Assembly (NCBI RefSeq): GCF_048541825.1
Contig: NZ_CP183332.1
Span: forward strand, 1,488,001 to 1,552,000
Direction of reading: 5' to 3'
Length of the DNA: 64,000 bases
Source: Caulobacter sp048541825
GTDB taxonomy: Bacteria > Pseudomonadota > Alphaproteobacteria > Caulobacterales > Caulobacteraceae
The notes beneath the pieces were generated by a model. The model had not been told where the DNA came from, ran no database searches, and saw only the letters and a list, made by a program, of their open reading frames with translations. The position numbers were made by a program, and so were the translations under genes. Numbering within the stretch: the first letter of the stretch is position 1; every line of letters begins with the position of its first letter. Positions 17,333-26,919 of the stretch are shown piece by piece.

Positions 17333-18334
17333 TCAGGCCGCGTGGCGGGCGGCGATCTGCGCCGCCAGCTTGATGGCGGCGATCAGGCTATCGGCTCGGG
17401 CAAGGCCGCGTCCAGCGATGTCGAAGCCGGTGCCGTGGTCGGGAGAGGTGCGTACGATGGGCAGGCCGAGGGTGACGTTCACCCCGCCCCAGAAATCGAG
17501 CATCTTGACCGGGATCAGGGCCTGATCGTGATACATGCACAGTACCGCGTCGTAGCGGGCGCGCGCTTCGGCGTGGAACAGGGTGTCGGCGGGGGCTGGC
17601 CCCATGACCTCGACACCGAGATCCCGCAGCACACGGGCGGCCGGCTCGATGATCTCGATCTCCTCGCGGCCCAGCGCGCCGCTTTCGCCGGCATGGGGGT
17701 TGAGGGCTGCCAGGGCCAGGCGGGGCCGGCCGACGCCGAAGTCACGCTTGAGGGCCTGACTGGTGACCATGCCGGCTGTGACGATGGCCTCTATCGAGAG
17801 GGCGGCCGAGACATCGTTCAGCGCCTTGTGGATCGTCACAAGGGTGGCGCGCAGGTTTCCGGCGGTCAGCATCATCACCGGACCGCGCACGCCTTCCTGA
17901 ACCGCTCCGGCGGTCAGTTCGGCCAGGAATTCGGTATGGCCAGGAAAGGCAAAGCCGGCGTCGTAGAGCGGCGCCTTGGCGATCGGCGCTGTAACCAGGC
18001 CCGAAACATCGCCAGCCAGCGCCAGGCCCGCGCCCGTCTCGATGCAGCGGATGATCTGGGCGGCGTGGACGCTGGACGGCTGACCGGAGATCACGGGGCT
18101 CAGCAGTGGCACGTCGAGTACGGGCAGGGCGGTCGGAAAAACATCAAGGGCTTCGGCTGGCCCCGTCACGGTCTTGACCCTCACGCCCGAACCGGCCGAG
18201 GCCAGTGACCGCGCGTCTCCCACGACCATAAAGGGGGGGCCTTCCCAACGGAGAGCCGCCCAGGCCTTGGCGATGATCTCGGCCCCGATGCCGGCGGGAT
18301 CGCCGGCGCTCAGGGCCAGGGGGATGGTTTTCAC
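17333..18334 (-). CDS. pdxA: 4-hydroxythreonine-4-phosphate dehydrogenase PdxA
   Basis: Oxidises 4-phosphohydroxy-L-threonine in pyridoxal phosphate synthesis (DXP-dependent route). 333 residues, starting LALSAGDPAGIGAEII, with metal-binding GHTEFLAEL and YHDQALIPVKML, and the substrate region TSPDHGTGFDIAG. It begins with GTG overlapping the surA stop by 4 nt, so the two are coupled. Confidence 0.97.
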   Translation of the reverse strand: MKTIPLALSAGDPAGIGAEIIAKAWAALRWEGPPFMVVGDARSLASAGSGVRVKTVTGPAEALDVFPTALPVLDVPLLSPVISGQPSSVHAAQIIRCIETGAGLALAGDVSGLVTAPIAKAPLYDAGFAFPGHTEFLAELTAGAVQEGVRGPVMMLTAGNLRATLVTIHKALNDVSAALSIEAIVTAGMVTSQALKRDFGVGRPRLALAALNPHAGESGALGREEIEIIEPAARVLRDLGVEVMGPAPADTLFHAEARARYDAVLCMYHDQALIPVKMLDFWGGVNVTLGLPIVRTSPDHGTGFDIAGRGLARADSLIAAIKLAAQIAARHAA

Positions 18335-19683
18335 CGGGTTTCTATGGTCGCCGAGTTGCGGAGGTCGCGCAGATAACGCTTCGAGATCATGGCCAGTTGC
18401 TGTCCGCGCAGGCGGTTCTCGATCTGGTCGTGCGACGGCGCGCCGCCGCCCGACTGACGTTTGCCGCAGACGGCGATCAGGTGAAGGCCGGCGTCCGTGC
18501 GGATCGGATCCGAGACCTGGCCGATTTCCAGAGCTGTGGCGGCTGCCTGGAAGGCGGGGGCCAAGTCGGTGATTTCCGCTTCGCCAAGATCACCGGCGAC
18601 CAGGCCATCCACCTTGCCGGCGGCGGCTTCCAGGGTCGAACAGCCGGTGATCTGCGGCTTCAGGGCCAGCAGGGCGGTGTTGGCGGCTTCGATCTGCTGG
18701 GCTGTGGCATCGGCGGCCAGCGGATAGGCGACCTGCTTGAGGTCGACCAGAGCGGTCTTGGCGCCCGCACGCTTGTCACGCAGGTAGATGATGTAGACGC
18801 CGTCCCGGACCGGGATCGGTCGCGAAAGCTGTCCGGGGCGCAGCTCTTCCAGCGCGGTGTCGACCTCGGGAGGCATTTCTCCGGGGCCTACCCAGCCAGC
18901 GTCGCCACCATTGGCCGCCGTGGCGGCCGACGAGAACTGACGCGCGACGGACGGGAAGGGCGCGCCTTGCTGCATTTGGGCGACCAGCTGGGTCGCGCCG
19001 CTGACTGCCGTTTCCATGCCGCCGACGCGGGCGGCGTCGATGAACACTTCACTGACCTGGTACTGCGGCTTGCTGGCCGACTCGGCCGCGCGGCGCTGGA
19101 AGGCCTTGATCTGGTCTTCGCCGACCCGCAGACGCGAGCCATATCGACCGCTGATCCAGTTCTGCCAGCTGCTGTCGATACGAATCTGCGAGCGGAAGGT
19201 CTCGGCACCGACGCCCTGCGCGGCCAGCTGGGCCAACAGCTGGGCGCCGGTCATGTTGGCGCTATTGCCCTTGGCAATGTCGTCGATCTGCTCGTCGACT
19301 TCTTTTTCGGTCGAGATGATCGTGATCTTTTGGGCCTTCTCGACCCGGCGCAGTTCCTGCAGCTGGACATGCTCGTCGATCAGGGAGCGAAGGGCTTCCT
19401 GCTCAAGCTGGGGAAGGTTTTCCTCGGTCGGCTGCACGCCCGAGCTGACCATCAGCAGGCGCATACGCTGCATCAGATCATAGCTGGAAACGATGTCGTC
19501 ATTGACCACCGCCGCGACGCTTTCCGACAGGCCCCGCGGGGGCGCCGCCACGGGGGGCGGAGCGGCCAAGACGGACGCTGCGTCTTGAGCGAAGGCAGGC
19601 GCGCCAAAGCTCGCCATGGACAGGGCGATAATCGACGCGGCTCCAGCCACGGCAAGGGTCTTAACGCTACGCGCAGGCCGCAT
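18331..19683 (-). CDS. surA: Periplasmic chaperone / PPIase SurA
   Basis: Chaperone for outer-membrane proteins, including LptD. The signal peptide (AGAASIIALSMASFGAPAFA) is followed by a SurA N-terminal domain (ESVAAVVNDDIVSSYDLMQRM) and parvulin-type rotamase sequence (QFSSAATAANGGDAGWVGPGEMPPEV; then a second, weaker repeat near RTDAGLHLIAV). At 450 residues the length fits. It lies between lptD and pdxA; the lptD-surA-pdxA-ksgA order is a classic one and makes sense because SurA helps LptD fold. Confidence 0.96.
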   Translation of the reverse strand: MRPARSVKTLAVAGAASIIALSMASFGAPAFAQDAASVLAAPPPVAAPPRGLSESVAAVVNDDIVSSYDLMQRMRLLMVSSGVQPTEENLPQLEQEALRSLIDEHVQLQELRRVEKAQKITIISTEKEVDEQIDDIAKGNSANMTGAQLLAQLAAQGVGAETFRSQIRIDSSWQNWISGRYGSRLRVGEDQIKAFQRRAAESASKPQYQVSEVFIDAARVGGMETAVSGATQLVAQMQQGAPFPSVARQFSSAATAANGGDAGWVGPGEMPPEVDTALEELRPGQLSRPIPVRDGVYIIYLRDKRAGAKTALVDLKQVAYPLAADATAQQIEAANTALLALKPQITGCSTLEAAAGKVDGLVAGDLGEAEITDLAPAFQAAATALEIGQVSDPIRTDAGLHLIAVCGKRQSGGGAPSHDQIENRLRGQQLAMISKRYLRDLRNSATIETR

Positions 19684-19763
19684 GGGTAGTGTCGTTCCTC
19701 TAGGCGCGACGTGCCGATCACGCGCGCAAAAAACACGCGCACCGGGGGCGACGCGGGATCAAT

Positions 19764-22118
19764 TTACTGGCTGTACCCTGTATCACCCAATGTGGCGAGG
19801 GTTAGGCGAAACACGACGGACTGGTCGGCCTGAAGCTTCAGACCGCCGGTCGAAGCCTGGCTGAAACGGTCTTCGTTCTGGTAGATGACGTCGACGCGGA
19901 TGCAGTCCTCGGTATAGACCACGCCCAGGTCACGACGGCGCCAGACCCCTGCGACGAGGTCCTGCTGGCCATAAGCCGTGACGCCCCACTTCTTGGTGAT
20001 GTTCAGCTGGCCGCGCATTTCGAAGGTTTCCAACGGGAAGCCGCCGGCGTCCTGCTGGTCCTTGATGTAGCGCACCGAGCCGTTGGCGACCTTGTGGAAG
20101 GCGTCGACGCCGGCCTCGATGCGGCGGAACTTGTTGCTGGCCAGGTCCGGCGCATAGCGGGTGCGGACGAAGGCGTTGACGCCGCGCACCGGGGTGACCG
20201 TGGCCGCCACGATCCAGTCCGACGACTTCGTCTGAAGGCCCGAGCGGGCGGGTAGCAGCGGGTCGAACTCCGAGCGGAAGCTGCGACCGACCAGAATGCT
20301 GGCGCCGCGAGTGTCTTTGTATTTGATGGTCGCCCGCGCCCCGACATTCATGCGCTGGCCGCCCTCATAGAGGTCAAAGCCCGGCGACTTGTTGGCGCGA
20401 AACAGGTTGGTCTCGTCAAACTCGAACGAGGTGCTGTCCTCGTTGTAGAGGTAGGACGTGGCCCCACTGGTTCCGACCACGATCGGCACGCGTCGGCTGT
20501 CAGAGCCGGCGGCGACCTGGGCCAGCGGCTCCAGCACTACCGTGCCGCCCTTGAGCGCCTTGAAGAACGGATAGCTGAAGTCGACGCCGGTCACACCCAA
20601 GGCGCGCGAATAGGCCTGACTGTCATCGGCGCCCGGGAGGTCGGAGACGCGATAGGCGTCGCCGCGCGCCTGAGCAAACGGCGAAACCCGCACCCCCGAC
20701 TTGAGGGTGAGGGTCGAGCGCCAGTCGGCGCTAACGCTGCCGCGCTGGCTGTCCACACCGTCCAGGGTCGCGCCATAGGGCGACTCGGCGCGGGTCAGGA
20801 TCACGCCCGTGCCCTGCAGACGCAGGCGACCGCCGAGCACAGGATCTTTCGGCTGCCAGCGGCCTTCGACCAGCGGGCCGATCAGCGGGAAGACGTCGCT
20901 GTTCTCGAAACTGGCCAGGCCCGTGACCGCATCAATGCCCGAAACCCGCAAGCCCTGCACCGAGACGGCGGAAAGCGACAGGTAAGACAGCTTGTCCTGG
21001 CGAGTGGTATAGATCTGCGAGCTGAGCCGGCGGTCCTCGCTCGTGAACAGGCCGCGTTGCTGGTATACGTCGTTGATCGAATAGTTGTCGAAGAGCAGCT
21101 TGTCGGAGGTGCGCTCTGCGCTGAAGCCCCACTTCCACTTGTCGTTGATGTCGAACATGCCCCGGGCAAGGATATAGCTGCGCGGCGTGGCTTCGCCGAA
21201 GCGCTCGCCACGGCTGTCGATGTCCTTTTCGTAGGTGAATCCGCCCCGAATCTCGGCGACGCCGGAATAGAACCGCTTGCGCCAGTGGGTGTTGAGGAAC
21301 GGATTAACACTCGAATTGATCTGGGGGCTTAGGACGATGTCCTGAGACGGCGAGATCACATAAAGATACGGCTGCTGGTAGGAAATGCCGCGCCGCTTGG
21401 ACGCGCCCAGCTTCGGTGTCAGGAAGCCAGAGCTACGGGTCGCCTGCGGGTCAGAGTGCCAGAACACCGGCAGGTACATCAGCGGCGCGCCCCACAGGCG
21501 TATGACCGCGTTCTTGTAGTAGACGAGCTGGCGATCCTTATCCTGCACCACCTTTTCGGCGGCGACCGACCAGGTTGGGGTCGGCTTTTCGGCGCAGATC
21601 TCACACGGCGTGTAGATCGCCTGGTTGAGCTCCTGGATGTTGTCGTTGCGCCGGATGGCCGAGACGGCGGCAATCTTGACGTTTTGGTCCATTCGGGCCG
21701 AGAAACCCATGGCAAAGCCGGCCTTCAGGTCCTTGTCCAGGGTCATCTCGTCGGCGAACTGGGCGGTGCCGTCGCTGTTGATCAGCGCGACCTTGCCCTT
21801 GGCCGTTATGACCCCGGCCTTGGTGTCGTAGACCATTTCCTCGGCGCGCAGGGTGCGGCCCTGATAACGCGCTTCGACATCGCCGCGGGCGGTCAGGATC
21901 TGGGTCTTGTCGTCGCGGATCAGCATGTCGGATTCGAGATAGTAGCCCTCGTCCCCCAGGCCGTCTGATGGCGGGGCCTTGACGACAGGTACGGGTGGAA
22001 CCCCGACCAGCGCTTGTTGGGCGTGCGCTGTCGTGGTGGCCAACACCAGCGAGGCGACACCGGCGAGCAGGCGAAAGCGACCCGGCAGGGGCGACGCGCC
22101 TTGACTCTGATCCTTCAT
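19764..22118 (-). CDS. lptD: LPS assembly protein LptD
   Basis: Outer-membrane barrel of the LptDE translocon that places LPS in the outer leaflet. 784 residues: signal peptide (LLAGVASLVLATTTAHAQ), an N-terminal OstA/LptA-like jellyroll (YYLESDMLIRDDKTQILTARGDVEARYQGRTLRAEE, abbreviated here by its start), then the long LptD barrel. Cysteines CEICAEKP near residue 175 and a late DCIRVDVIYQ cysteine could form the disulfides known in LptD. The start at 22118 has a GAGG site; a Met 30 nt upstream that overlaps lptG is the alternative. Confidence 0.96.
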   Translation of the reverse strand: MKDQSQGASPLPGRFRLLAGVASLVLATTTAHAQQALVGVPPVPVVKAPPSDGLGDEGYYLESDMLIRDDKTQILTARGDVEARYQGRTLRAEEMVYDTKAGVITAKGKVALINSDGTAQFADEMTLDKDLKAGFAMGFSARMDQNVKIAAVSAIRRNDNIQELNQAIYTPCEICAEKPTPTWSVAAEKVVQDKDRQLVYYKNAVIRLWGAPLMYLPVFWHSDPQATRSSGFLTPKLGASKRRGISYQQPYLYVISPSQDIVLSPQINSSVNPFLNTHWRKRFYSGVAEIRGGFTYEKDIDSRGERFGEATPRSYILARGMFDINDKWKWGFSAERTSDKLLFDNYSINDVYQQRGLFTSEDRRLSSQIYTTRQDKLSYLSLSAVSVQGLRVSGIDAVTGLASFENSDVFPLIGPLVEGRWQPKDPVLGGRLRLQGTGVILTRAESPYGATLDGVDSQRGSVSADWRSTLTLKSGVRVSPFAQARGDAYRVSDLPGADDSQAYSRALGVTGVDFSYPFFKALKGGTVVLEPLAQVAAGSDSRRVPIVVGTSGATSYLYNEDSTSFEFDETNLFRANKSPGFDLYEGGQRMNVGARATIKYKDTRGASILVGRSFRSEFDPLLPARSGLQTKSSDWIVAATVTPVRGVNAFVRTRYAPDLASNKFRRIEAGVDAFHKVANGSVRYIKDQQDAGGFPLETFEMRGQLNITKKWGVTAYGQQDLVAGVWRRRDLGVVYTEDCIRVDVIYQNEDRFSQASTGGLKLQADQSVVFRLTLATLGDTGYSQ

Positions 22119-22140
22119 GAACGACCTCGGAGACACGGAC

Positions 22141-23247
22141 TCAACCATCCTCGGTATAGCAAAGCAGAGTGAAGCCCGCCAAAAGCGCGACGAGCGGGGG
22201 TGTCCAGGCGGCGACCGCTGAGTGCAGAACCTCGGCTTTCGCGAGCGCGCTGCATAGCTCGTTGAAGAAGAAAAATCCGAAACCCAGGGCGACGCCCGAT
22301 CCGGCGAGGGCCGCCAGCCCCCCCAGACGCATCAGACGCAGCGAAAACGCCGCCGCCAGCACCGACATGGCGGCGAATAGCAGCGGTGTGGCCAGGATCT
22401 GATGGTAGCGCAGGCGGAAAGGCGTGGCCGAGAAGCCGGCGTCCTCGGTCCGCTCAATCGTGGTGGGCAGGCGCCACAGGGCCACGGCCTGGGGTGAGTT
22501 GAAGCGCTCCGAGGCGGTGCGATCATCGAGATTGGAGGGGATCGACAGGCTTTCTGAGCGAATCGCCCCGGCGCCGGGTGTCGCTTCGCGCACGCCGATC
22601 AGGCGCCAGAAGCCGGGCTCGAGCCGGGCCTCGTTGGCCTCGATGCGGCGCGAGAAGTCCATCACACCCTTGCTGTTGAGCGTATAAACGAACAGTGACA
22701 CGCCGCGCAGGCGAACCGAGCCATCGATCTGGTCGCGGGCCCGGGCCCGAATGACGATCTGGGTCTTGTCATCGCCCTGGCGCAGCCAGGTGCCCTTGGG
22801 CGCGGCCTTCAGATAGTTCGCCATCATCGAGTCGCGCGTGACTTCGTATTGGGCGGTCATGGCCGTGCTCAGAGGGTTGAGCAGAGTGATCGTCAGCACG
22901 CCGATTACAAAGGCGGCCGCTGCCGCCGGCAGGATGAATCGCCAGGCTGAGACACCTGCGGCGCGCATGGCGATCAGCTCGCTGCGCCGGTTCAGGCCAA
23001 CGAAGGCGCCCAGGGTGCCGAACAGGAAAATGAACGGTGTGAGCACCAGGATGGTCGCCGGGGCCTGCAGGATTGTCAGGTACAGCAGTTCCAGAAAGCC
23101 GATATCAGCCCGGGTGCCGACGTTGCGCGCGATGTCGACGAAGGCGATCAGCATCACCATCGAGCCTAGCACTGCCAGGGCCGCGCCCAGCGAGGCCATG
23201 GTCCGCTTCAGGACGTAGCGCTCGACCATGCCGACGCCGAAACTCAT
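22141..23247 (-). CDS. lptG: LPS export ABC transporter permease LptG
   Basis: One of two permeases of the LptB2FG transporter that pulls LPS from the inner membrane. The 368-residue protein of the YjgP/YjgQ family starts GMVERYVLKRTMASLG and has two N-terminal membrane helices, a third near residue 100, a periplasmic beta-jellyroll (about residues 130-270) and three C-terminal helices. ATGA overlap with lptF sets the start; a shorter start at MVERY five codons in is possible. Confidence 0.95.
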   Translation of the reverse strand: MSFGVGMVERYVLKRTMASLGAALAVLGSMVMLIAFVDIARNVGTRADIGFLELLYLTILQAPATILVLTPFIFLFGTLGAFVGLNRRSELIAMRAAGVSAWRFILPAAAAAFVIGVLTITLLNPLSTAMTAQYEVTRDSMMANYLKAAPKGTWLRQGDDKTQIVIRARARDQIDGSVRLRGVSLFVYTLNSKGVMDFSRRIEANEARLEPGFWRLIGVREATPGAGAIRSESLSIPSNLDDRTASERFNSPQAVALWRLPTTIERTEDAGFSATPFRLRYHQILATPLLFAAMSVLAAAFSLRLMRLGGLAALAGSGVALGFGFFFFNELCSALAKAEVLHSAVAAWTPPLVALLAGFTLLCYTEDG

Positions 23248-24386
23248 GCCGCACCAGCCTGGGCGGCATAGGCAGCCTTGCGGGAGCTGATGGCGACGTG
23301 GCGCGAGACCTTCTGGCGGAAGATCTGGGCCATGCCCCACCAAAGGGCTCCAAGCGGCACGGCGTACTGCACAATATTGAGCCAGGCGTTGTCCTCGCAC
23401 GCCGCCTGGACGCCGAAGCCGACGATGCGCACGACCGCCGCCGCCGCGCCGACGGCGGCGATGCGCTTGCCATAGCCCATGCGGCTGAACTGGCCGCCGA
23501 TCACCGCCGCCAGAGCCATCGCCATCAGCGCGATGTTGTAGAGAGGGCTGGCGAAACGCGAATGGGCCTCGGCCAGCAGGCCGATGCGGTTCTTCTGCTC
23601 CCATTCCTGGGTCAGGTCGGGGTAGAACAGCTCGTGTAGATAGCGATCTGCGATCTTGTAGTGGAGCAACTCGTCGCTCTGGAACAGCGAGGACAGATCG
23701 AAGGTATATTCCTCGAACGAGGTGTACTGGAGCACACCAGACCTTGAAAACTGCTGGTTGGATCCCTTGAACATGATCAGAACCGGGGCGCCGTTGCGTG
23801 TGGCGATCACCGCTTCGCGCGACGAATAGGTCGAGGCGCCGCCGTCTGGGCGTTCCTGGTGAATGAACAGGTTGTGGATCAGGTTGTCGCGGTCAATCGA
23901 CTGGGCATAGACCGTCAGGCCGGGGCCGGGCTCGGTGAACTGTCCGGGCTGGACCAGCGTAGAGGCCACGTCTGTCTTCACCGAAAAGGCGGTCTCGCGA
24001 ATTTGACGTGCGCTCCAGGGCTGGACCCACAGGCCCAGGAACAGCGAGAACAGGGTCGCGAACACCGCCAGCCGCATGGCGGGCGATATGACCCGCCAGC
24101 GACTCATGCCGCCCGAGAAGCAGACAACGATCTCCTGCTCGGTGTGTAACCGGTTTAGGGCCACCAAGGCGGCCACGAACAGGGCGATCGGGAGGATGAT
24201 GTTGAGCAGCTGCGGCAGGGCCAGCATGATGATCTTGAGGAAAACCAACGCGCTCTGGCGCTGGGTGACCAGGATGTCGAATTCCGACAGGCTGCGGGCC
24301 AACAGCGCAAGCGCCGCCAGGGCAGCCGCCGCGAAGAGCGTCGGACCCAAGACTTGGCGAAAGAGGTAGCGTTCGATCAGGCGCAT
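23244..24386 (-). CDS. lptF: LPS export ABC transporter permease LptF
   Basis: Partner permease of LptG. 380 residues, starting MRLIERYLFRQVLGPTLFAAAALAA (given by its first part MRLIERYLFRQVLG), with six membrane helices in a 3+3 layout around a periplasmic beta-jellyroll, and family motif HTEQEIVVCFSGGMSRWRV in the coupling region. First gene of the operon. The ATG is preferred to a TTG one codon upstream; neither has a clear Shine-Dalgarno. The LptB ATPase and LptA/C genes are not in this window. Confidence 0.94.
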   Translation of the reverse strand: MRLIERYLFRQVLGPTLFAAAALAALALLARSLSEFDILVTQRQSALVFLKIIMLALPQLLNIILPIALFVAALVALNRLHTEQEIVVCFSGGMSRWRVISPAMRLAVFATLFSLFLGLWVQPWSARQIRETAFSVKTDVASTLVQPGQFTEPGPGLTVYAQSIDRDNLIHNLFIHQERPDGGASTYSSREAVIATRNGAPVLIMFKGSNQQFSRSGVLQYTSFEEYTFDLSSLFQSDELLHYKIADRYLHELFYPDLTQEWEQKNRIGLLAEAHSRFASPLYNIALMAMALAAVIGGQFSRMGYGKRIAAVGAAAAVVRIVGFGVQAACEDNAWLNIVQYAVPLGALWWGMAQIFRQKVSRHVAISSRKAAYAAQAGAA

Positions 24387-24632
24387 CAAAAAGGGGGTTC
24401 GGGCGGGCGGATTCGAAAACGGCGAACCCCGAGGAAGAGGGCTGTTCTACACGGGCGCTTCCCCCCCGCACAACCGAAGACCGCGCCCCATGCAGCGCCG
24501 GAACTCTTTTCTCTCGACGAGGGTTGGACTATGCCGCCAGATCAAGGCGAGGCGGCCGGACAAAGGGCCGCATAACGAGTCGCGTGTGCGGTTCGGGATG
24601 GTTAAGGCGCCAAGCCTATTCAGGAGTGTGCG

Positions 24633-26114
24633 ATGCGTATCGAGTTCGTCCCCGCCGACCTTCATGCCGGCGCTACCGCTGCGGTGGCCGTCCTGGCCCA
24701 TGAGGCTGCAGCCCTGTCGCCCGAGGCCCGGGTAATCGACGAGGCCACCGGCGGCGCCCTGGCGCGCGCCATCGCCGGCGGTCGCTTCACCGGCGCCAAG
24801 GGTCAGATCCTGGATCTGGTCGCGCCCCATGGCCTGGAAGCTGCCCGCGTTGTGCTGATCGGCGTCGATGGCGTCGGCGCGGTTGAGCCGGAGGCCGTTG
24901 AGGCTGCAGCCGCTCACGCCTTCCAGGCCGTGAAGGCCTCGGGCGTCACCGAGCTGGTTCTGAAAATGGGCGCTGACGCTGAGACTGCCGCCCGCGCCGC
25001 CTTTGGCGTCAAGTTGGCCGCCTATCGCTTTGACAAGTACCGCACCACCGAAAAGGCCGAGAAGAAGCCGTCGGTGACCGTGGTCAAGGTGGCCGCCGCC
25101 GATCCGGTCAAGGCCGCCAAAGTGTTCGAAAGCTTGGACGCCTTGGCCGACGCCATCCTGTTCAGCCGCGACCTAGTGTCCGAGCCGGCCAATATTCTGC
25201 ATCCCGAAGAGTTCGCCGCCCGCGTCAAGAGCCTCGAAAGCCTGGGCCTAGAAGTCGAGATCCTCGGCGAAGCCCGGATGGCGGAACTCGGCATGGGCAG
25301 CCTGCTGGGCGTTGGCCAGGGCAGCGTGCGTGAGAGCCAGTTGGTCATCATGAAATGGACAGGCGCGGTCGACAAAGCCGCCCAGCCCATCGCCTTCGTC
25401 GGCAAGGGCGTCACCTTCGACACCGGCGGCATCAGCATCAAGCCCGCCGACGGCATGGAAGACATGAAGTGGGACATGGGCGGCGCGGCCGCCGTGACCG
25501 GCGTCATGCACGCCCTGGCCGGCCGCAAGGCCAGGGTCAACGCCATCGGCGTCCTGGGCCTGGTTGAAAACATGCCCGACGGCAATGCCCAGCGCCCCGG
25601 CGACGTGGTCACCTCGATGTCCGGTCAGACCATTGAGGTCATCAATACCGACGCCGAGGGGCGCCTCGTGCTGGCCGACGCCCTCTGGTACACGCAGGAG
25701 CGCTTCAAGCCGCAGTTCATGATCGACCTGGCCACCCTGACCGGCGCGATCATCATCTCGCTGGGCCATGACTATGCCGGCCTGTTCAGCAACAACGATG
25801 GCTTGTCGGAAAAGCTTCTGGCCGCCGGCAAGGTCGAGCGCGAGAACCTGTGGCGCATGCCGCTGCCGGCGGCTTACGAAAAGCAGATCGAGAGCCCCAT
25901 CGCAGACATGAAGAACATCGGCGGTCGTCCCGCCGGGTCGATTACGGCGGGCCTTTTCCTACAGAAGTTCGTCAATGGCGTGCCGTGGGCCCACCTCGAC
26001 ATCGCTGCCGTGGCTTGGCGCAAGCCTTCGACCGATCCGACCGTACCCGACGGCGCTGTGGGTTTTGGCGTTCGGCTGCTCAACCGTCTGGTCGCTGACG
26101 CCTACGAAGGCTGA
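24633..26114 (+). CDS. pepA: Leucyl aminopeptidase PepA
   Basis: Cytosolic dizinc M17 aminopeptidase removing N-terminal residues. The 493-residue protein has a divergent N-terminal macro-like domain and a catalytic C-terminal domain with VGKGVTFDTGGISIKPADGM, WDMGGAAAV and the family signature NTDAEGRL, which carry the metal ligands. It is divergent from lptF across 243 nt and is followed 8 nt later by holC, the same pairing as in E. coli (pepA-holC). Confidence 0.97.
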   Translation: MRIEFVPADLHAGATAAVAVLAHEAAALSPEARVIDEATGGALARAIAGGRFTGAKGQILDLVAPHGLEAARVVLIGVDGVGAVEPEAVEAAAAHAFQAVKASGVTELVLKMGADAETAARAAFGVKLAAYRFDKYRTTEKAEKKPSVTVVKVAAADPVKAAKVFESLDALADAILFSRDLVSEPANILHPEEFAARVKSLESLGLEVEILGEARMAELGMGSLLGVGQGSVRESQLVIMKWTGAVDKAAQPIAFVGKGVTFDTGGISIKPADGMEDMKWDMGGAAAVTGVMHALAGRKARVNAIGVLGLVENMPDGNAQRPGDVVTSMSGQTIEVINTDAEGRLVLADALWYTQERFKPQFMIDLATLTGAIIISLGHDYAGLFSNNDGLSEKLLAAGKVERENLWRMPLPAAYEKQIESPIADMKNIGGRPAGSITAGLFLQKFVNGVPWAHLDIAAVAWRKPSTDPTVPDGAVGFGVRLLNRLVADAYEG

Positions 26115-26122
26115 TCGATCCG

Positions 26123-26584
26123 ATGTCCGGCACGCCCTGCGAGGTCTGGTTTTACCATCTGGAGCGAAGCAGTACCGAACAGGTGCTGCCAGAACTGCTG
26201 GAAAAGACCCTGGGGCGGGGCTGGAAAGCGCTGGTGCGCGGCAGCGACGCCGGCCGTATGGAAGGCTTGGACGGTCATCTGTGGACCTATCGCGACGACA
26301 CCTTTCTACCGCACGGCTTGGCCGGCGAGCCGATGGCCGAGCGGCAGCCGGTGCTGCTGACCGACAGGCTGGATAACCCGAACAGCGGTGATGCGTTGTT
26401 TCTGCTCGATGGCGCTGAACCCGGCGACCTGGCCGGCTTCTCGCGTTGTGTTCTACTGTTTGACGGCCGTGACGAGTCGGCGCTGGCCCAGGCGCGGAGC
26501 CGCTGGGCGGGTTTCAAGAAGGCCGGGCACCCGGTGTCGTACTGGCGCCAAGGCGCTGAACGCGGATGGGAGAAACAGGCATGA
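26123..26584 (+). CDS. holC: DNA polymerase III subunit chi
   Basis: Links the clamp-loader complex to single-stranded-DNA-binding protein. 153 residues; family features include WFYHLERSSTEQVLPELLEKTL at the N-terminus (first part EVWFYHLERS), LDGHLWTYRDDTFLPHG and FDGRDESALAQARSRW. The adjacency to pepA supports the call. It ends in an ATGA overlap with the lipoprotein gene. Confidence 0.93.
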   Translation: MSGTPCEVWFYHLERSSTEQVLPELLEKTLGRGWKALVRGSDAGRMEGLDGHLWTYRDDTFLPHGLAGEPMAERQPVLLTDRLDNPNSGDALFLLDGAEPGDLAGFSRCVLLFDGRDESALAQARSRWAGFKKAGHPVSYWRQGAERGWEKQA

Positions 26585-26919
26585 AGACGCTGATCATGGC
26601 GGGGGGCGCGCTTGCCGCCGCCGTTCTGGTGGCCTCATGCTCCAGCGCGCCGCCGCCGGCGCCGCTTCCGCCGCCCGAAACGCCCGTGGCTCCGCCGCCG
26701 GTGGCCATCGCGCCGCCGCAGCCCAGGGACCAGTGCGGCATGGTCGAAGCCAAGGCCTTTATCGGCAAGAACCGCACCGAATTGCCGGCCGCTGTGGATC
26801 CCACGCGATGGCGGGTGGCTTGCACCACCTGTCCGGTGACCATGGACTTCCGGCCCGATCGCCTGAACATCCTGTTCGACGCCGACACCGGCAGGGTGAA
26901 TGAGGTCAAGTGCGGCTAA
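26581..26919 (+). CDS. Lipoprotein with peptidase-inhibitor-I78-like domain
   Basis: Short lipoprotein of 112 residues. The signal peptide ends in the lipobox LVASC, so Cys is lipidated. A Pro/Ala-rich linker (about residues 20-45) precedes a C-terminal domain starting DQCGMVEAKAFIGKNRTELP and ending PDRLNILFDADTGRVNEVKCG, which has the pattern of I78-family inhibitors (Cys near start, DRLNI.FD..tG.I..V.CG at the end). It overlaps holC by 4 nt and the kinase gene by 10 nt. Which protease, if any, it inhibits is unknown. Confidence 0.75.
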   Translation: MKTLIMAGGALAAAVLVASCSSAPPPAPLPPPETPVAPPPVAIAPPQPRDQCGMVEAKAFIGKNRTELPAAVDPTRWRVACTTCPVTMDFRPDRLNILFDADTGRVNEVKCG